64,000 nt of DNA, taken from positions 150,875-214,874 of the forward strand of contig NZ_KI911472.1 of assembly GCF_000514815.1 (NCBI RefSeq). The letters run 5' to 3'. Both the position numbers and the translations under genes were made by a program. This stretch comes from Salinispora fenicalii. GTDB taxonomy: Bacteria; Actinomycetota; Actinomycetes; Mycobacteriales; Micromonosporaceae. Positions 9,907 through 18,628 of this stretch are shown here, piece after piece. Numbering within the stretch: position 1 is the stretch's first letter; the number at the start of each line of letters is the position of its first letter. The notes below the pieces were generated by a model that saw only the letters and a program-made list of their open reading frames with translations, had not been told where the DNA came from and did not search any database.

Positions 9907-10196
9907 GCGTCAAGCCTTTCATCACGACTCGGGGCCCGCTTCGCCGACCGGCACATCATGGCCGCGCGCCGGTGCTACCACGTACGGCGGCGGGTTGCTA
10001 ACTCAGGTGGCGTGGCCGCGGCGCCGCCGGGTTCCTGGCTAGCTGTCCAGATGATGATGGTTCACGACCCACGACACTCTTTGACTTCTTAACGGGGATA
10101 TAGGAGGAACATTCGAACTACTACCCGTAAAACGTGATTACGATTTCACGCAGAGTGACGTTCCCCGTGGTGTGGTGACGAGAGAGGGGGCCGACG

Positions 10197-11159
10197 ATGC
10201 GTATGCCCAGTCGAAGCCAGGGCCAGCCGCCCGGCCCGTCCATCCCGGCTGCTTCGGCCCGGCGTGCGGCGGCGGATCTGCCCCGGCGGCTTCCGGCTAG
10301 CGAGCCGGACCTGGACGCGTACCGAGCCGCCGTCGCCGACCTGCTGATCGAGGTGGGTGCGCTCGCCGGGGTCGCCAGCACCGTAGCCCGGCAGGTGCTG
10401 ATCGACCAGCGGCTGCGCGAGCCGGCCATCGCCGCGGTGCTGGATGCCACTCCATCGGGCCTGGTCGGCGCGCGCGAGACGCTGCTGTTGGAGATGGCTC
10501 GCTACCAGCCAAGCGAACGCAGTTCCGCAGCCGACCTTACCGCCCTGGTTCGGATCTACCTGCTTTCGCGCATCGATGTTATGTGGTGGCGCGACGCTAC
10601 CAACTACCGCACCGACGAGCAGGTCAACCAGAGCACCGACCTGGTTGACCTGGAGTGGCTGCGTCGCCGGGATTTGCTGCGCTTCCGCTACCAGGGACAG
10701 CCGGCCACGCTCTTTGATCGTGGGTTGCGGGCGCTGCGGCGCCGAATTCGCCCTTGCGCCGCTCCTCAGACAGCCGGGCTGCTGTTCCGTCGAACCCGCC
10801 GGGAGATGGTGGCCCTGCTCAATGACGTCGCCCGCGAGTTCACGGCCCATGCCCCCGCCGGTACCCCGCCGCTCTGGGTGACCAGCCTGGTCCGCAGCGC
10901 GGAGCACCAACATCGGCTGCGACGGCTCGGGTACGCCGCGATGCTGCCCAGCGGGCACTGCCTCGGCTGGGCCGCAGACGTGGAAATGACCTGGTTCGAG
11001 CGTTTCGGAGCTCGGGAGGTCCTTGCCGAACTGCTTCTCGCCCGGCAGCGGGCAGGCGAGGTCAACGTGGTTGACGAGGGGCAGGCCTGGCACCTGTGCC
11101 TCGCACCCGGGGCGCGCGGTCGGCTACGTCGGGTGTACGAAGCTGAGCTGGGGGTCTGA
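10197..11159 (+). CDS. Protein with C-terminal M15/DUF5715-like peptidase fold, coupled to asparagine synthetase
   Basis: 320 residues with no signal peptide. The N-terminal two-thirds is an unrecognised helical region (LDAYRAAVADLLIEVGALAGV and onward). The C-terminus reads SLVRSAEHQHRL, then SGHCLGWAADVEM, then DEGQAWHLC. That is the Ser-x-His-x6-Asp plus Trp-His arrangement of zinc D-Ala-D-Ala carboxypeptidases of the M15 family and of DUF5715 proteins. A cytosolic location is unusual for such an enzyme. The ATG has a GAGAGGGGG ribosome-binding site. Only four bases separate its stop from the asparagine synthetase start, so they are co-translated. Substrate unknown. Confidence 0.6.
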   Translation: MRMPSRSQGQPPGPSIPAASARRAAADLPRRLPASEPDLDAYRAAVADLLIEVGALAGVASTVARQVLIDQRLREPAIAAVLDATPSGLVGARETLLLEMARYQPSERSSAADLTALVRIYLLSRIDVMWWRDATNYRTDEQVNQSTDLVDLEWLRRRDLLRFRYQGQPATLFDRGLRALRRRIRPCAAPQTAGLLFRRTRREMVALLNDVAREFTAHAPAGTPPLWVTSLVRSAEHQHRLRRLGYAAMLPSGHCLGWAADVEMTWFERFGAREVLAELLLARQRAGEVNVVDEGQAWHLCLAPGARGRLRRVYEAELGV

Positions 11160-11163
11160 ACGG

Positions 11164-12774
11164 ATGTGCGGGATCGCGGTGAGCCTCGGTCCGGCGGCCG
11201 ATCCGGCCGTCTTCCGACGGATGCTCGCCACCCTGGAGCCACGAGGTGAGGTGACCGAGACCTGGTCCGAAAATGGCCTGCTCACCGGGGTGCGCCGGCT
11301 GCCGGTAGTGGACCGGAAACGGGCGGTGCAACCCTGGGTCTCCGCCGACGAGCGGTGGGTGCTCTGCTACAACGGCGAGGTCTTCAACCACCACGAGCTG
11401 CGCGCGGAGCTGACCGCGTTGGGATACCGCTTCCGTGGGGTGAGCGACACCGAGGTGGTACTCGCCGGGTACTTGCACTGGGGTGAGGCGATCGTCTCCC
11501 GGCTGCGCGGTGAGTACGCCTTTGTGATCGTCGAACGGGCCAACGGACGTGCGTACCTGGTGCGTGACCCGCTCGGCGTGAAGCCACTGTACTGGGCCCA
11601 GACTCCGGGCTGTCTGCACGTGGCGAGCGAGGTCAAGGCCCTGGTCGGCCTCGGCGCACCGGTCACCGAGGTACCGCCCGGACACCACGGTTGGGTGCAG
11701 GCCGACGCCACAGCCCGCCTGCGTCCGTACGTCAACCTGCTCGCCCTCGGTGCGGGGTTGCCGGCGGTGGAGGACCCGGACGAGGCCGCCCTGCTCGTCC
11801 GGGCCGCCCTCACCGACAGCATCCGGGCGCGGCTGGACACCGATCTCACCGTCGGCGTGGTCCTCTCCGGTGGCCTGGACAGTTCACTCGCGCTGCTACA
11901 CGCCCGCGAACTGCACTCGGACTGCGTCGCGGTCACCGTCGGTGTGCCGGAGAGCCCCGACCTGCGCTACGCGCGTCGGCTGGCGAAAGACCTTGGAGTC
12001 CCGCACGAGGTGGTGGAGCTACAGCCGCGGGACATCCGCCTGGCCCAGATCCGGGAGGCGATCCGAATTTCGGAACTCACCGAGTACGGCGACATCATCA
12101 ACGCCGTGGTCTCGGTGCCGCTCTTCCGGCGGCTGCGCGAGTTGGGCGTCAAGGTGGCGCTCACTGGCGACGGCTCGGACGAGTTGTTCGGCGGATATCC
12201 GATGTACCACCGGGTCGGCCCGCAGGCCGCCCGCCGGCTATTTCTTCACAAGATCAGCAACCTCTGCCGTACGGAGCTGCAACGCGTCGATCGCACCAGC
12301 ATGGCGTACGGAGTGGAGGCCCGGGTGCCGTTCCTCGACCCGAGCGTGGTCGAGCTAGCGATGCGGCTGCCGATCGGGCTGAAGCTGCGCGCGGGGCAGG
12401 AGAAATGGATCGTCCGGCAGGCCTTCGCCGATCTGCTGCCGGACTACATTCGGCAGCGACCGAAGAACCCGATGTCGTACTCCTCCGGTCTGCACGAGCG
12501 GGCCCGGCTCTACAAGCCGGTCTTCGCCCGGTTGCACCGTTCCTTCCGCTACGACTTGGCCGAGCCAGTGCGCCGGGACTTCGACCGCGTGCTGACCAGC
12601 TGCGGCAACGACCTGGACCGGGCCATCGCCGCTGGCCAAGCCCGCCCGGACTACACGGTGCTGGAGCACGCCCGAGATCTCGTCGGCGCGGCGAGGTGGA
12701 ACGCGGCGCCGGTCGTGCGCCGACTGGTCGGGCCGCGGCGCAGCCGGGGGGACGACGTGTCGGCGCCCGGCTAA
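11164..12774 (+). CDS. asnB: Glutamine-hydrolysing asparagine synthetase family amidotransferase
   Basis: 536 residues. Cys2 (MCGIAV) is the glutaminase nucleophile once Met is removed; YNGEVFNH and the GVSDTEVV region complete the class II amidotransferase domain. The synthetase half has the PP-loop ATP motif SGGLDSSLAL, then GDGSDELFGGYPMY and the VEARVPFLDPSVVELAM acceptor-domain segment. The family makes asparagine or amidates other carboxylates, including meso-diaminopimelate in some Gram-positives. The tight link to an M15-like protein makes a cell-wall substrate worth considering, but that is inference. The start places Cys at position 2. Confidence 0.88.
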   Translation: MCGIAVSLGPAADPAVFRRMLATLEPRGEVTETWSENGLLTGVRRLPVVDRKRAVQPWVSADERWVLCYNGEVFNHHELRAELTALGYRFRGVSDTEVVLAGYLHWGEAIVSRLRGEYAFVIVERANGRAYLVRDPLGVKPLYWAQTPGCLHVASEVKALVGLGAPVTEVPPGHHGWVQADATARLRPYVNLLALGAGLPAVEDPDEAALLVRAALTDSIRARLDTDLTVGVVLSGGLDSSLALLHARELHSDCVAVTVGVPESPDLRYARRLAKDLGVPHEVVELQPRDIRLAQIREAIRISELTEYGDIINAVVSVPLFRRLRELGVKVALTGDGSDELFGGYPMYHRVGPQAARRLFLHKISNLCRTELQRVDRTSMAYGVEARVPFLDPSVVELAMRLPIGLKLRAGQEKWIVRQAFADLLPDYIRQRPKNPMSYSSGLHERARLYKPVFARLHRSFRYDLAEPVRRDFDRVLTSCGNDLDRAIAAGQARPDYTVLEHARDLVGAARWNAAPVVRRLVGPRRSRGDDVSAPG

Positions 12775-12876
12775 GGATGGCTGCGTCGGGCCCAGCTGGA
12801 GGCGCAGCTTGCGGCGGATGCCGCGCGGTTGACCCGGATCGAGGCGAGGCTCCGGGCGATCGAAAGAGAGGGCCGG
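12775..12876 (+). pseudogene. Remnant of a MerR-type coiled-coil linker
   Basis: Directly after the asparagine synthetase stop, in the same frame, the sequence still translates as the arginine/glutamine/alanine-rich dimerisation helix that joins the DNA-binding and effector domains of MerR regulators (LRRAQLEAQLAAD, then RIEARLRAIEREG). It runs without a stop into the GyrI-like gene. No helix-turn-helix domain is present upstream; the asparagine synthetase occupies that position. Confidence 0.6.
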
Positions 12877-13356
12877 ATGACCACACAGGATGTCGTGCTC
12901 AAGGAGCTACCGACGCTCCGCGTCGCGGAGTTGACAGCAACGGCGGCCAGCTACGAGCCCGGCGACATCGGTCCGGCGATCCAGCCGCTCTACCCGGAGT
13001 TGTTCCGGCGGCTGGCCGTGGCGCAGACGGCACCGACCGGGCCGAGCCTGGCCTATTACGAGCCGGCCGGGGACGGTGAGCAGGTTGTGGTGCACGCCGC
13101 CATCGAGGTCGCGGTCAGCCCGGAACGGGCGTGGGACTTCGCGGTCGTTGACCTGCCGGCGGTGCCGGCAGCGGCCACGGTGATTCACCGCGGGCCGATG
13201 GATGAGGTCGCGGGAACCCTACAGCTGCTGGCTCAGTGGATTGAGGAGAACGGTTGGCGGGCCGAGGGCTACGCCCGTGAGCTGTACGTGGAGTACTGTG
13301 CCGATGATCCCGTGACCGGGGTGACGGAGCTACAGCAACCAGTGACCCGGGTCTGA
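12877..13356 (+). CDS. Stand-alone GyrI-like effector-binding domain protein
   Basis: 159 residues of the GyrI-like/AraC effector-binding (SRPBCC-like) fold. It has the two symmetrical halves TLRVAELTATAASYEPGDIG and AAATVIHRGPMDEVAGTL, with ELYVEYCADDPVTGVTELQQPV at the C-terminus. Such domains bind small hydrophobic ligands and usually sit at the C-terminus of MerR or AraC regulators. Here the DNA-binding part is missing and only its linker is legible upstream. ATG 12877 was chosen because GAGAGGG precedes it. It follows asparagine synthetase on the same strand and ends before a bidirectional terminator. Confidence 0.8.
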   Translation: MTTQDVVLKELPTLRVAELTATAASYEPGDIGPAIQPLYPELFRRLAVAQTAPTGPSLAYYEPAGDGEQVVVHAAIEVAVSPERAWDFAVVDLPAVPAAATVIHRGPMDEVAGTLQLLAQWIEENGWRAEGYARELYVEYCADDPVTGVTELQQPVTRV

Positions 13357-13379
13357 CCTACCGCCGGGCCAGAGGGGGA

Positions 13380-13413
13380 CGGGGGTCGACTTCCGAGTGG
13401 AAGCCGCCCCCCG
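13380..13413. terminator. Hairpin between convergent genes
   Basis: A 15-position stem with 13 pairs (13380-13394 with 13399-13413) and a 4-nt loop lies between the GyrI-like gene and the leftward LVIVD gene. Confidence 0.65.
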
Positions 13414-13452
13414 TTGCCGTAGGTCGTGATCGGCTCTGCGGGTACCCGTCGG

Positions 13453-14895
13453 CTACCGGCCGAAGCGACCGGTCTGGGTCTGTACGTTCAACTCTGAGTA
13501 GCGGACGAAGTTGGCTGTCCAGGTGCGCCAGTCGGTGAGCCGGAGAACGTCGAGGCCCTTGGCGATGTCGTTGGAGTAGATGTAGCCGTTGTACCAGTAC
13601 GCGGACCAGGAGCCGCCGGTGATGAGGTTCTCCTCGTCCAGCGGACCCCGCTCCCAGTACGCGATCTCGCGGGGATTGGCTGAGTTGGTGAAGTCCCAGA
13701 CCGAGATGCCACCCTGGTACCACGCCTGGACCATGATGTCCCGCCCGAATACCGGGATCAGCGAGCCGTTGTGCGCCACACAGTTCTCGGTGTTGGTGTT
13801 CTCCCGCGGGATCTTGAAATAGCTGCCGAAGACCATGGTGCGGTCGTCGCCGCGACCGGTGATGTCGTAGACCGCGTCGGCCCCCCGGTTGGGGCCGATG
13901 ACCTCGTTGCAGGTGGGGGCGCCGCCACCGCCCAGCTCATCCGTGAAGATCACCTTTGTGCCGGCGTTGTTGAACGTCGCGGAGTGCCAGAAGGCGAAGT
14001 TTTCGGTGTCCCGGACTCGATTGATGACTCGGGGTGCCTCCCGGTCCGAGATGTCCATCAGGATTCCGTCACCCATGCAGGCGCCGGCGGCCAGATTCTT
14101 CGACGGGTAGGCAGTGATGTCGTGGCAACCACTGGTCGCCGACTTCTGCCCCGGCACGCCCTCGTAGCCGCCGTCGGGGAAGAGGTTCGGCACGGCCACG
14201 ACCGCCGCCTCGGTGGGTCGGTGTACCGGCACCTTCACGATGGAGATCGAGTCGTGCGGGGGCGGGCAGCCGACGTACGTGTCCGACGGGCCGTACGACG
14301 AGACGTAGATGTACATCGTCGCCCTGTTTCGGCCGGGCACCAGCGTGTGGGTGTGCGAACCACAGGCGGTCTGCACGCTCTTCAGGTAGCGGGGGTTGGC
14401 CTTGTCGCTGATGTCGAAGATCTTGATGCCCTCCCACTGGGTCTCGCTCGACGGCACTCTGGTGCTGTCGCACGAGTCGTCGCTGCGGGGCGAGTCGGTG
14501 GAGAGGAAGAGCAGGTCACCGTGGACGGAGATGTCATTCTGTGAGCCCGGGCAGAGCACGCGGGAGACGACCGTCGGTGCGGCCGGACGCGAGATGTCGT
14601 AGATGACGAAGCCGTTGTAGTTGCCGGCGAAGGCGTACCGGCCCTGGAAGGCGAGGTCGCTGTTCGTCGCGTCGAGCGGTGTCTCTTTTGGCAGGTTGAC
14701 GACCAGCTTCAGGTTGGGGCTGCTGCGGATCTCGTCAACCCCGGGGATATCCGTGGTAGTGACGGCGCTGGACTCGGTGGTGGCCGCCCTGGCGTCGTGG
14801 GGCGCTGCGGCGACCACACTTGTCAGGAGAAGGCCGGCCGCGGCCAGGCTCAGCGTGCCGAGCCAGCGGGACCGCGGCGTGCAGGATCTGCTCAT
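13453..14895 (-). CDS. Secreted LVIVD-repeat (beta-propeller) protein
   Basis: 480 residues. An N-terminal signal peptide (MSRSCTPRSRW, a hydrophobic core, then ARA as the cleavage site) directs export. The rest is a run of blades with recurring FVIYDISRPAAPTVV, IKIFDISDKANPRYL, ILMDISDREAPRVI and ISVWDFTNSANPREIAYW motifs, that is, LVIVD-type propeller repeats. Several cysteines could form disulfides. Catalytic function is not established for this family. The ATG at 14895 is the start that gives a standard signal peptide. It is divergent from a DUF305 gene, a pairing I recall as common in actinomycetes. Confidence 0.85.
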   Translation of the reverse strand: MSRSCTPRSRWLGTLSLAAAGLLLTSVVAAAPHDARAATTESSAVTTTDIPGVDEIRSSPNLKLVVNLPKETPLDATNSDLAFQGRYAFAGNYNGFVIYDISRPAAPTVVSRVLCPGSQNDISVHGDLLFLSTDSPRSDDSCDSTRVPSSETQWEGIKIFDISDKANPRYLKSVQTACGSHTHTLVPGRNRATMYIYVSSYGPSDTYVGCPPPHDSISIVKVPVHRPTEAAVVAVPNLFPDGGYEGVPGQKSATSGCHDITAYPSKNLAAGACMGDGILMDISDREAPRVINRVRDTENFAFWHSATFNNAGTKVIFTDELGGGGAPTCNEVIGPNRGADAVYDITGRGDDRTMVFGSYFKIPRENTNTENCVAHNGSLIPVFGRDIMVQAWYQGGISVWDFTNSANPREIAYWERGPLDEENLITGGSWSAYWYNGYIYSNDIAKGLDVLRLTDWRTWTANFVRYSELNVQTQTGRFGR

Positions 14896-15142
14896 CGGCG
14901 GGGCCCTTCGCGAGGTGTGACGACTGGCCACACCCTACCGCTGTAATGGCGAGTGTCGATAGATATTGCGGTTGATCAGCGTTGGTTCGCGCCCGGTCTG
15001 CCGCTGGCTGATCCCGACGGCGTTGAAGCCCTGGGCCTGCCGGTCGCCTCTTCGCTGAGCGAAGGGAGGTGACTCCCGTCACATATACTCTCGGTTGTCG
15101 ATGGCTACGATCCTCGTGACCTTGACCTCCAGGGGGTGTCGG

Positions 15143-15817
15143 ATGACCGTGCGGGGTAGGTGGGTGTTGGCGGCTGTCGCCACGATGGCTCTGTTGCTCG
15201 GCGTGGTGGTGTGGTCGGGGGTCGCCCAGGACCGGTCGCGATCCGTCGTGCCGATGGCAACCGGGGGTAGCGACGATCCCGGCCCGCCGGTCATCGTGCC
15301 CGGCCGCCCCGGAGAGCCGGCTCGGGTCCGCCCCGCCGACGAGGTGCGGGCAATCGCCACTGGAGCGCACAACTCGCTGGATACCTGGTACGTCCAGATG
15401 ATGATCCCGCATCATGAGCAGGCTCTGGAGATGTCGGAGCTGGTCCCGGGGCGGGCCGCTGATCCGCAGGTGGTGGCGTTGGCTGAGCGGATCCGGGCCA
15501 GTCAGGCGCCGGAGATCGAGCTGCTGCGGGCCTGGCTCAAGGCCCGCAACCTACCGGTGGAGGTTCCCGGGCACGACCACGACGCGATGCGTGGCATGCA
15601 GTCGCCGGAGGCGATGCGCCGTCTCGCCGAGTCTCGGGGGGCCGAGTTCGACCGACTCTTTGTGGAGATGATGAGCGATCACCATGCCGGGGCCGTCGAG
15701 ATGTCCATCGACCTGTTGAAGGTCGGGGCGGAGCCGATCCTGCTGGAGTTCGCGAACTCGGTCGCCGTCGAACAGAACGTTGAGATCGGCCGGATGCGGG
15801 AACTACTCGGCAGTTGA
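15143..15817 (+). CDS. DUF305 protein, membrane-anchored or secreted
   Basis: 224 residues. An N-terminal hydrophobic segment (VLAAVATMALLLGVVVWSGVA) serves as anchor or signal. The DUF305 domain is a four-helix ferritin-like bundle, here with two copies of the His-His signature, MMIPHHEQALEMSE and MMSDHHAGAVEMS. The His/Met/Glu pattern suggests metal binding, and DUF305 genes often accompany copper genes, but the function is unproven. The start ATG has AGGGGG upstream. It is divergent from the LVIVD gene across about 250 bp. Confidence 0.9.
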   Translation: MTVRGRWVLAAVATMALLLGVVVWSGVAQDRSRSVVPMATGGSDDPGPPVIVPGRPGEPARVRPADEVRAIATGAHNSLDTWYVQMMIPHHEQALEMSELVPGRAADPQVVALAERIRASQAPEIELLRAWLKARNLPVEVPGHDHDAMRGMQSPEAMRRLAESRGAEFDRLFVEMMSDHHAGAVEMSIDLLKVGAEPILLEFANSVAVEQNVEIGRMRELLGS

Positions 15818-15838
15818 TCGGCTGACACGGCTTCGACG

Positions 15839-17200
15839 CTACGGATCAGGGGTGGCGGTCGGGCCCGGTGGCGTCGTCGTCGAGTCGTCGCTCGGTGGGG
15901 GCTCGGGCTCTGACGTTGAGGGCTCGGGCGTTGGGGAGGTCGGCTGCTCGCTCGGGCTCGGCGATGCGTCCGCCGATGTCGATGCTGATGCCGAAACTGA
16001 CATCGATGCCGTCGCCGATGCCGTCGGTGTCGGCATCGGCGGTGGCTTGCTGGCGGGCCTGTTCGGTCGGTCGGGACGCTGTGGCACCGAGCTGGTAGTC
16101 GCGGCGGGCGGCGGCGCCGCCCCGCCGTCACCCGTGGCCGTCGGCGCTGACGACGGCGTCCCGCCCGGCGGCCCGTCCGCGGCAGCGCTGATAGCCGCCA
16201 CAGCGGCCAGGCCAGCGACCGCTACCACCGCGGTGGCCACCGCCCCGACCAGCGGTCCGCGTCGAGTCGGGCGGTCCGGTTCAATGATCGGGTTGTCGGT
16301 CAGGGTCGTCGGCTCGGCGGTGCGCAGTGTCGCTGATCCGGTCGGGGTCAACGTCGTGGTCGCCGCAGTGGGGTCCGACACGGCGGCACGGGCGGCCGCT
16401 GCCATCGCAGACCCATTGCTGAATCGGCTCTCGGGGTTCTTCGCCAAGGCTCGGCGGACCAGTGCCCGCACCGCCTCCGGGATGTCGTGGGGCAGTTCGG
16501 GCGGGTCTTCGTCGAGGTGCGCGACGGCGACCTGCAGCGGACTCTCCCCGGTGAATGGTGGACTGCCGCTGAGGCAGCAGTAGGCCACCGCGCCGAGCGC
16601 GTAGATGTCCGTGGCGCCGGAGACCGGCCGCCCGGCGGCCTGCTCCGGCGCCATGTAGAGCGCGGTTCCCGGTACGGCGTTGGTGTTGGTGATGCTTGTC
16701 ACGTTCGTCGAACGGGCTACCCCGAAGTCGACCAGCACGACGGTGCCGTCTTCCTGCACCACCAGGTTGCTTGGTTTGATATCCCGGTGCACGACGCCGC
16801 GGCGGTGCACGGTCTCCAGTGCCTGTGCGGCCTGCTCGACGATTGACATGGTCTCGGCCACGTCGAGGCGACCGGCGGCCTCGATTCGCCGTGACAGGGG
16901 CTCGCCGGTGACAAATTCCATGATCAGGTAGTTGGCCTGGTCGCCGGTGGGCAGTTCGTCCGCGCCGCAGTCGAAGACCTGCACCACTCCCGGGTGCCGC
17001 AGGGCGGCCATGATGCGCGCCTCGGACCGGAACCGGGTGATGAAGTCGGGGTCACAGACGAGCGCTGGCAGCAGCACCTTCACCGCCACGGGTCGGTCCA
17101 GCACCAGATCGACGCCCCGCCAGACGTCCCCCATGCCGCCGGTGGCGATCCGTTCGTCCAAGCGGTATCGACCACTGAGCACGACACCCGATGTCAACAC
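15839..17200 (-). CDS. Receptor-type Ser/Thr protein kinase (PknB family)
   Basis: 453 residues. The intracellular kinase domain (residues about 10-270) has the GGMGDVWRG glycine loop, VAVKVLL lysine, VVHRDIKPSN catalytic loop, VDFGVA metal site and YMAPEQAAG. One transmembrane helix follows (LVGAVATAVVAVAGLAAVAAI). The extracellular tail of about 110 residues is Pro/Ser/Thr-rich with no PASTA or other recognisable sensor domain. The start is GTG 17200; a longer frame upstream has no recognisable domain or ribosome-binding site. It is divergent from egtA, and its substrates are unknown. Confidence 0.93.
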   Translation of the reverse strand: MLTSGVVLSGRYRLDERIATGGMGDVWRGVDLVLDRPVAVKVLLPALVCDPDFITRFRSEARIMAALRHPGVVQVFDCGADELPTGDQANYLIMEFVTGEPLSRRIEAAGRLDVAETMSIVEQAAQALETVHRRGVVHRDIKPSNLVVQEDGTVVLVDFGVARSTNVTSITNTNAVPGTALYMAPEQAAGRPVSGATDIYALGAVAYCCLSGSPPFTGESPLQVAVAHLDEDPPELPHDIPEAVRALVRRALAKNPESRFSNGSAMAAAARAAVSDPTAATTTLTPTGSATLRTAEPTTLTDNPIIEPDRPTRRGPLVGAVATAVVAVAGLAAVAAISAAADGPPGGTPSSAPTATGDGGAAPPPAATTSSVPQRPDRPNRPASKPPPMPTPTASATASMSVSASASTSADASPSPSEQPTSPTPEPSTSEPEPPPSDDSTTTPPGPTATPDP

Positions 17201-17395
17201 GCCAACACCGTACCTACAACGAGTGGAGGCGATGCCGGGCGGCGTCTCACGCCACGTGGTGCCCCGAATTCCACCCGGATTCACGGAGTTCGTCTGCTAG
17301 ACAGAGGGAGACCGGCCCGCGGGCACCCACCTTCGTCGGTGATCCGCGTTACGGTGTCACGGGTCGGACGTCGGCGCGGCGAAGGGGGCCGAACC

Positions 17396-18628
17396 ATGGT
17401 GACGTCGCCGGAGGTGGACCACGGAACGGTCCTGACCTCCTCGGCTGCGGTTGCGAGCCACCTGTCCCGGATCTGCTTCAAGACCGGCCCACCCCGATGG
17501 CTCGGCGTCGAGCTTGAATGGACCGTGCACGACGCCGTTGACCCCGCCCGCCCGGTCGGGGCCAACCGCCTGCGGGCTGCCCTGGGGCCGCACAGCCCCC
17601 GCACCTTGGACACCACGAGCCCCGCCCAACCGCTGCGGCACGGCGGCTCCGTCACCGTCGAGCCCGGCGGGCAGGTGGAGATCTCCACCGCAACACATGC
17701 CTCCGTCGTGGCCCTCATTACCGCTACCGAAGCCGAGATCGCCGAGCTCACCGCGCTTCTCGGGCGGGCCGGGCTGGTCCTCGGCGCCGGCGGCATCGAC
17801 GCCCACCGGTCACCCCGTCCCGTGTTCGAGACCCCGCGGTACCGGGCGATGCGCCAGGTCTTCGACCGTCGTGGCCCGGCCGGTCGCAGAATGATGTACA
17901 GCACCGCCAGCCTCCAGATCTGCCTGGACGTTGGCGAGGAGGACCAGCTCGCCGACCGGTGGGCTACGGCGCACGCGATTGGTCCACCTTTGATCGCCGC
18001 CTTTGCCACCGCCGGGCAGCACGCCGGGCGACCGACCGGCTGGGTCTCCGCCCGGATGGCCGCGTGGCTCGCCATCGACCCGGCGCGGACCCGGGCAGTG
18101 TGGACTCCCGAGCAGGACGCCGCGGATCCGATCGCCAGTTGGACGGCGTACGTCCTCGCCGCCCCGTTGCTATGCGTGCGGGACGGGCCGGACTGGACGG
18201 CTCCGGTCGGCGTCACCTTCGCCGACTGGCTGGCTGGCGCGCTGCCCCGACCTCCCACAGTCGACGATCTCGACTACCACGTGAGCACGCTCTTTCCGCC
18301 GGTGCGCCCCCGCGGCTACCTGGAGTTGCGCTACCTCGATGCCCAACCGGAAGGCAGTTGGTCCGTGCCGGTGGCGGTGGTCGCCGCGTTGCTCTCCGAG
18401 CCGGCTGTTACCCGGGCCGCCCGATCGCTCGTCGGGGCGCAGGCACAGCGATGGATCGCCGCCGCCCGGCACGGCCTGCACGATGACGCTCTCGCGGCGA
18501 CGGCCGCCGATCTGCTTGATTTGGCGCTGACCGTGTTGCCCCGGCTGGGGCTGCCGCCCGCGCTGCACGACGACATTGACCGAGGCGTACGACGGCGGCG
18601 GGAGGCCGCGGGAAGGAGGCGGCGGTGA
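17396..18628 (+). CDS. egtA: EgtA, glutamate-cysteine ligase for ergothioneine synthesis
   Basis: 410 residues of the GCS2 glutamate-cysteine ligase family. It makes gamma-glutamylcysteine, which EgtB uses as the sulfur donor. Visible features are WLGVELEWTV near the N-terminus (substrate/metal Glu), the GGSVTVEPGGQVEISTATH segment, MMYSTASLQICLD and the C-terminal RGYLELRYLDAQP. The assignment as EgtA rather than another GCS2 protein rests on its position as first gene of egtABCD. Its stop overlaps the egtB GTG by four bases. Confidence 0.93.
   Translation: MVTSPEVDHGTVLTSSAAVASHLSRICFKTGPPRWLGVELEWTVHDAVDPARPVGANRLRAALGPHSPRTLDTTSPAQPLRHGGSVTVEPGGQVEISTATHASVVALITATEAEIAELTALLGRAGLVLGAGGIDAHRSPRPVFETPRYRAMRQVFDRRGPAGRRMMYSTASLQICLDVGEEDQLADRWATAHAIGPPLIAAFATAGQHAGRPTGWVSARMAAWLAIDPARTRAVWTPEQDAADPIASWTAYVLAAPLLCVRDGPDWTAPVGVTFADWLAGALPRPPTVDDLDYHVSTLFPPVRPRGYLELRYLDAQPEGSWSVPVAVVAALLSEPAVTRAARSLVGAQAQRWIAAARHGLHDDALAATAADLLDLALTVLPRLGLPPALHDDIDRGVRRRREAAGRRRR

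Noticed and set aside
10090..10135. Eight-codon leader peptide after an AGGAGGAAC site upstream of the M15-like gene
   Set aside because: It would need an ATT start, and the encoded peptide has no regulatory logic. Probably chance in the intergenic region.
15839..16180. Repetitive GTCGATGC-type DNA as a regulatory repeat
   Set aside because: It encodes the Ser/Ala/Thr/Pro-rich extracellular tail of the Ser/Thr kinase.
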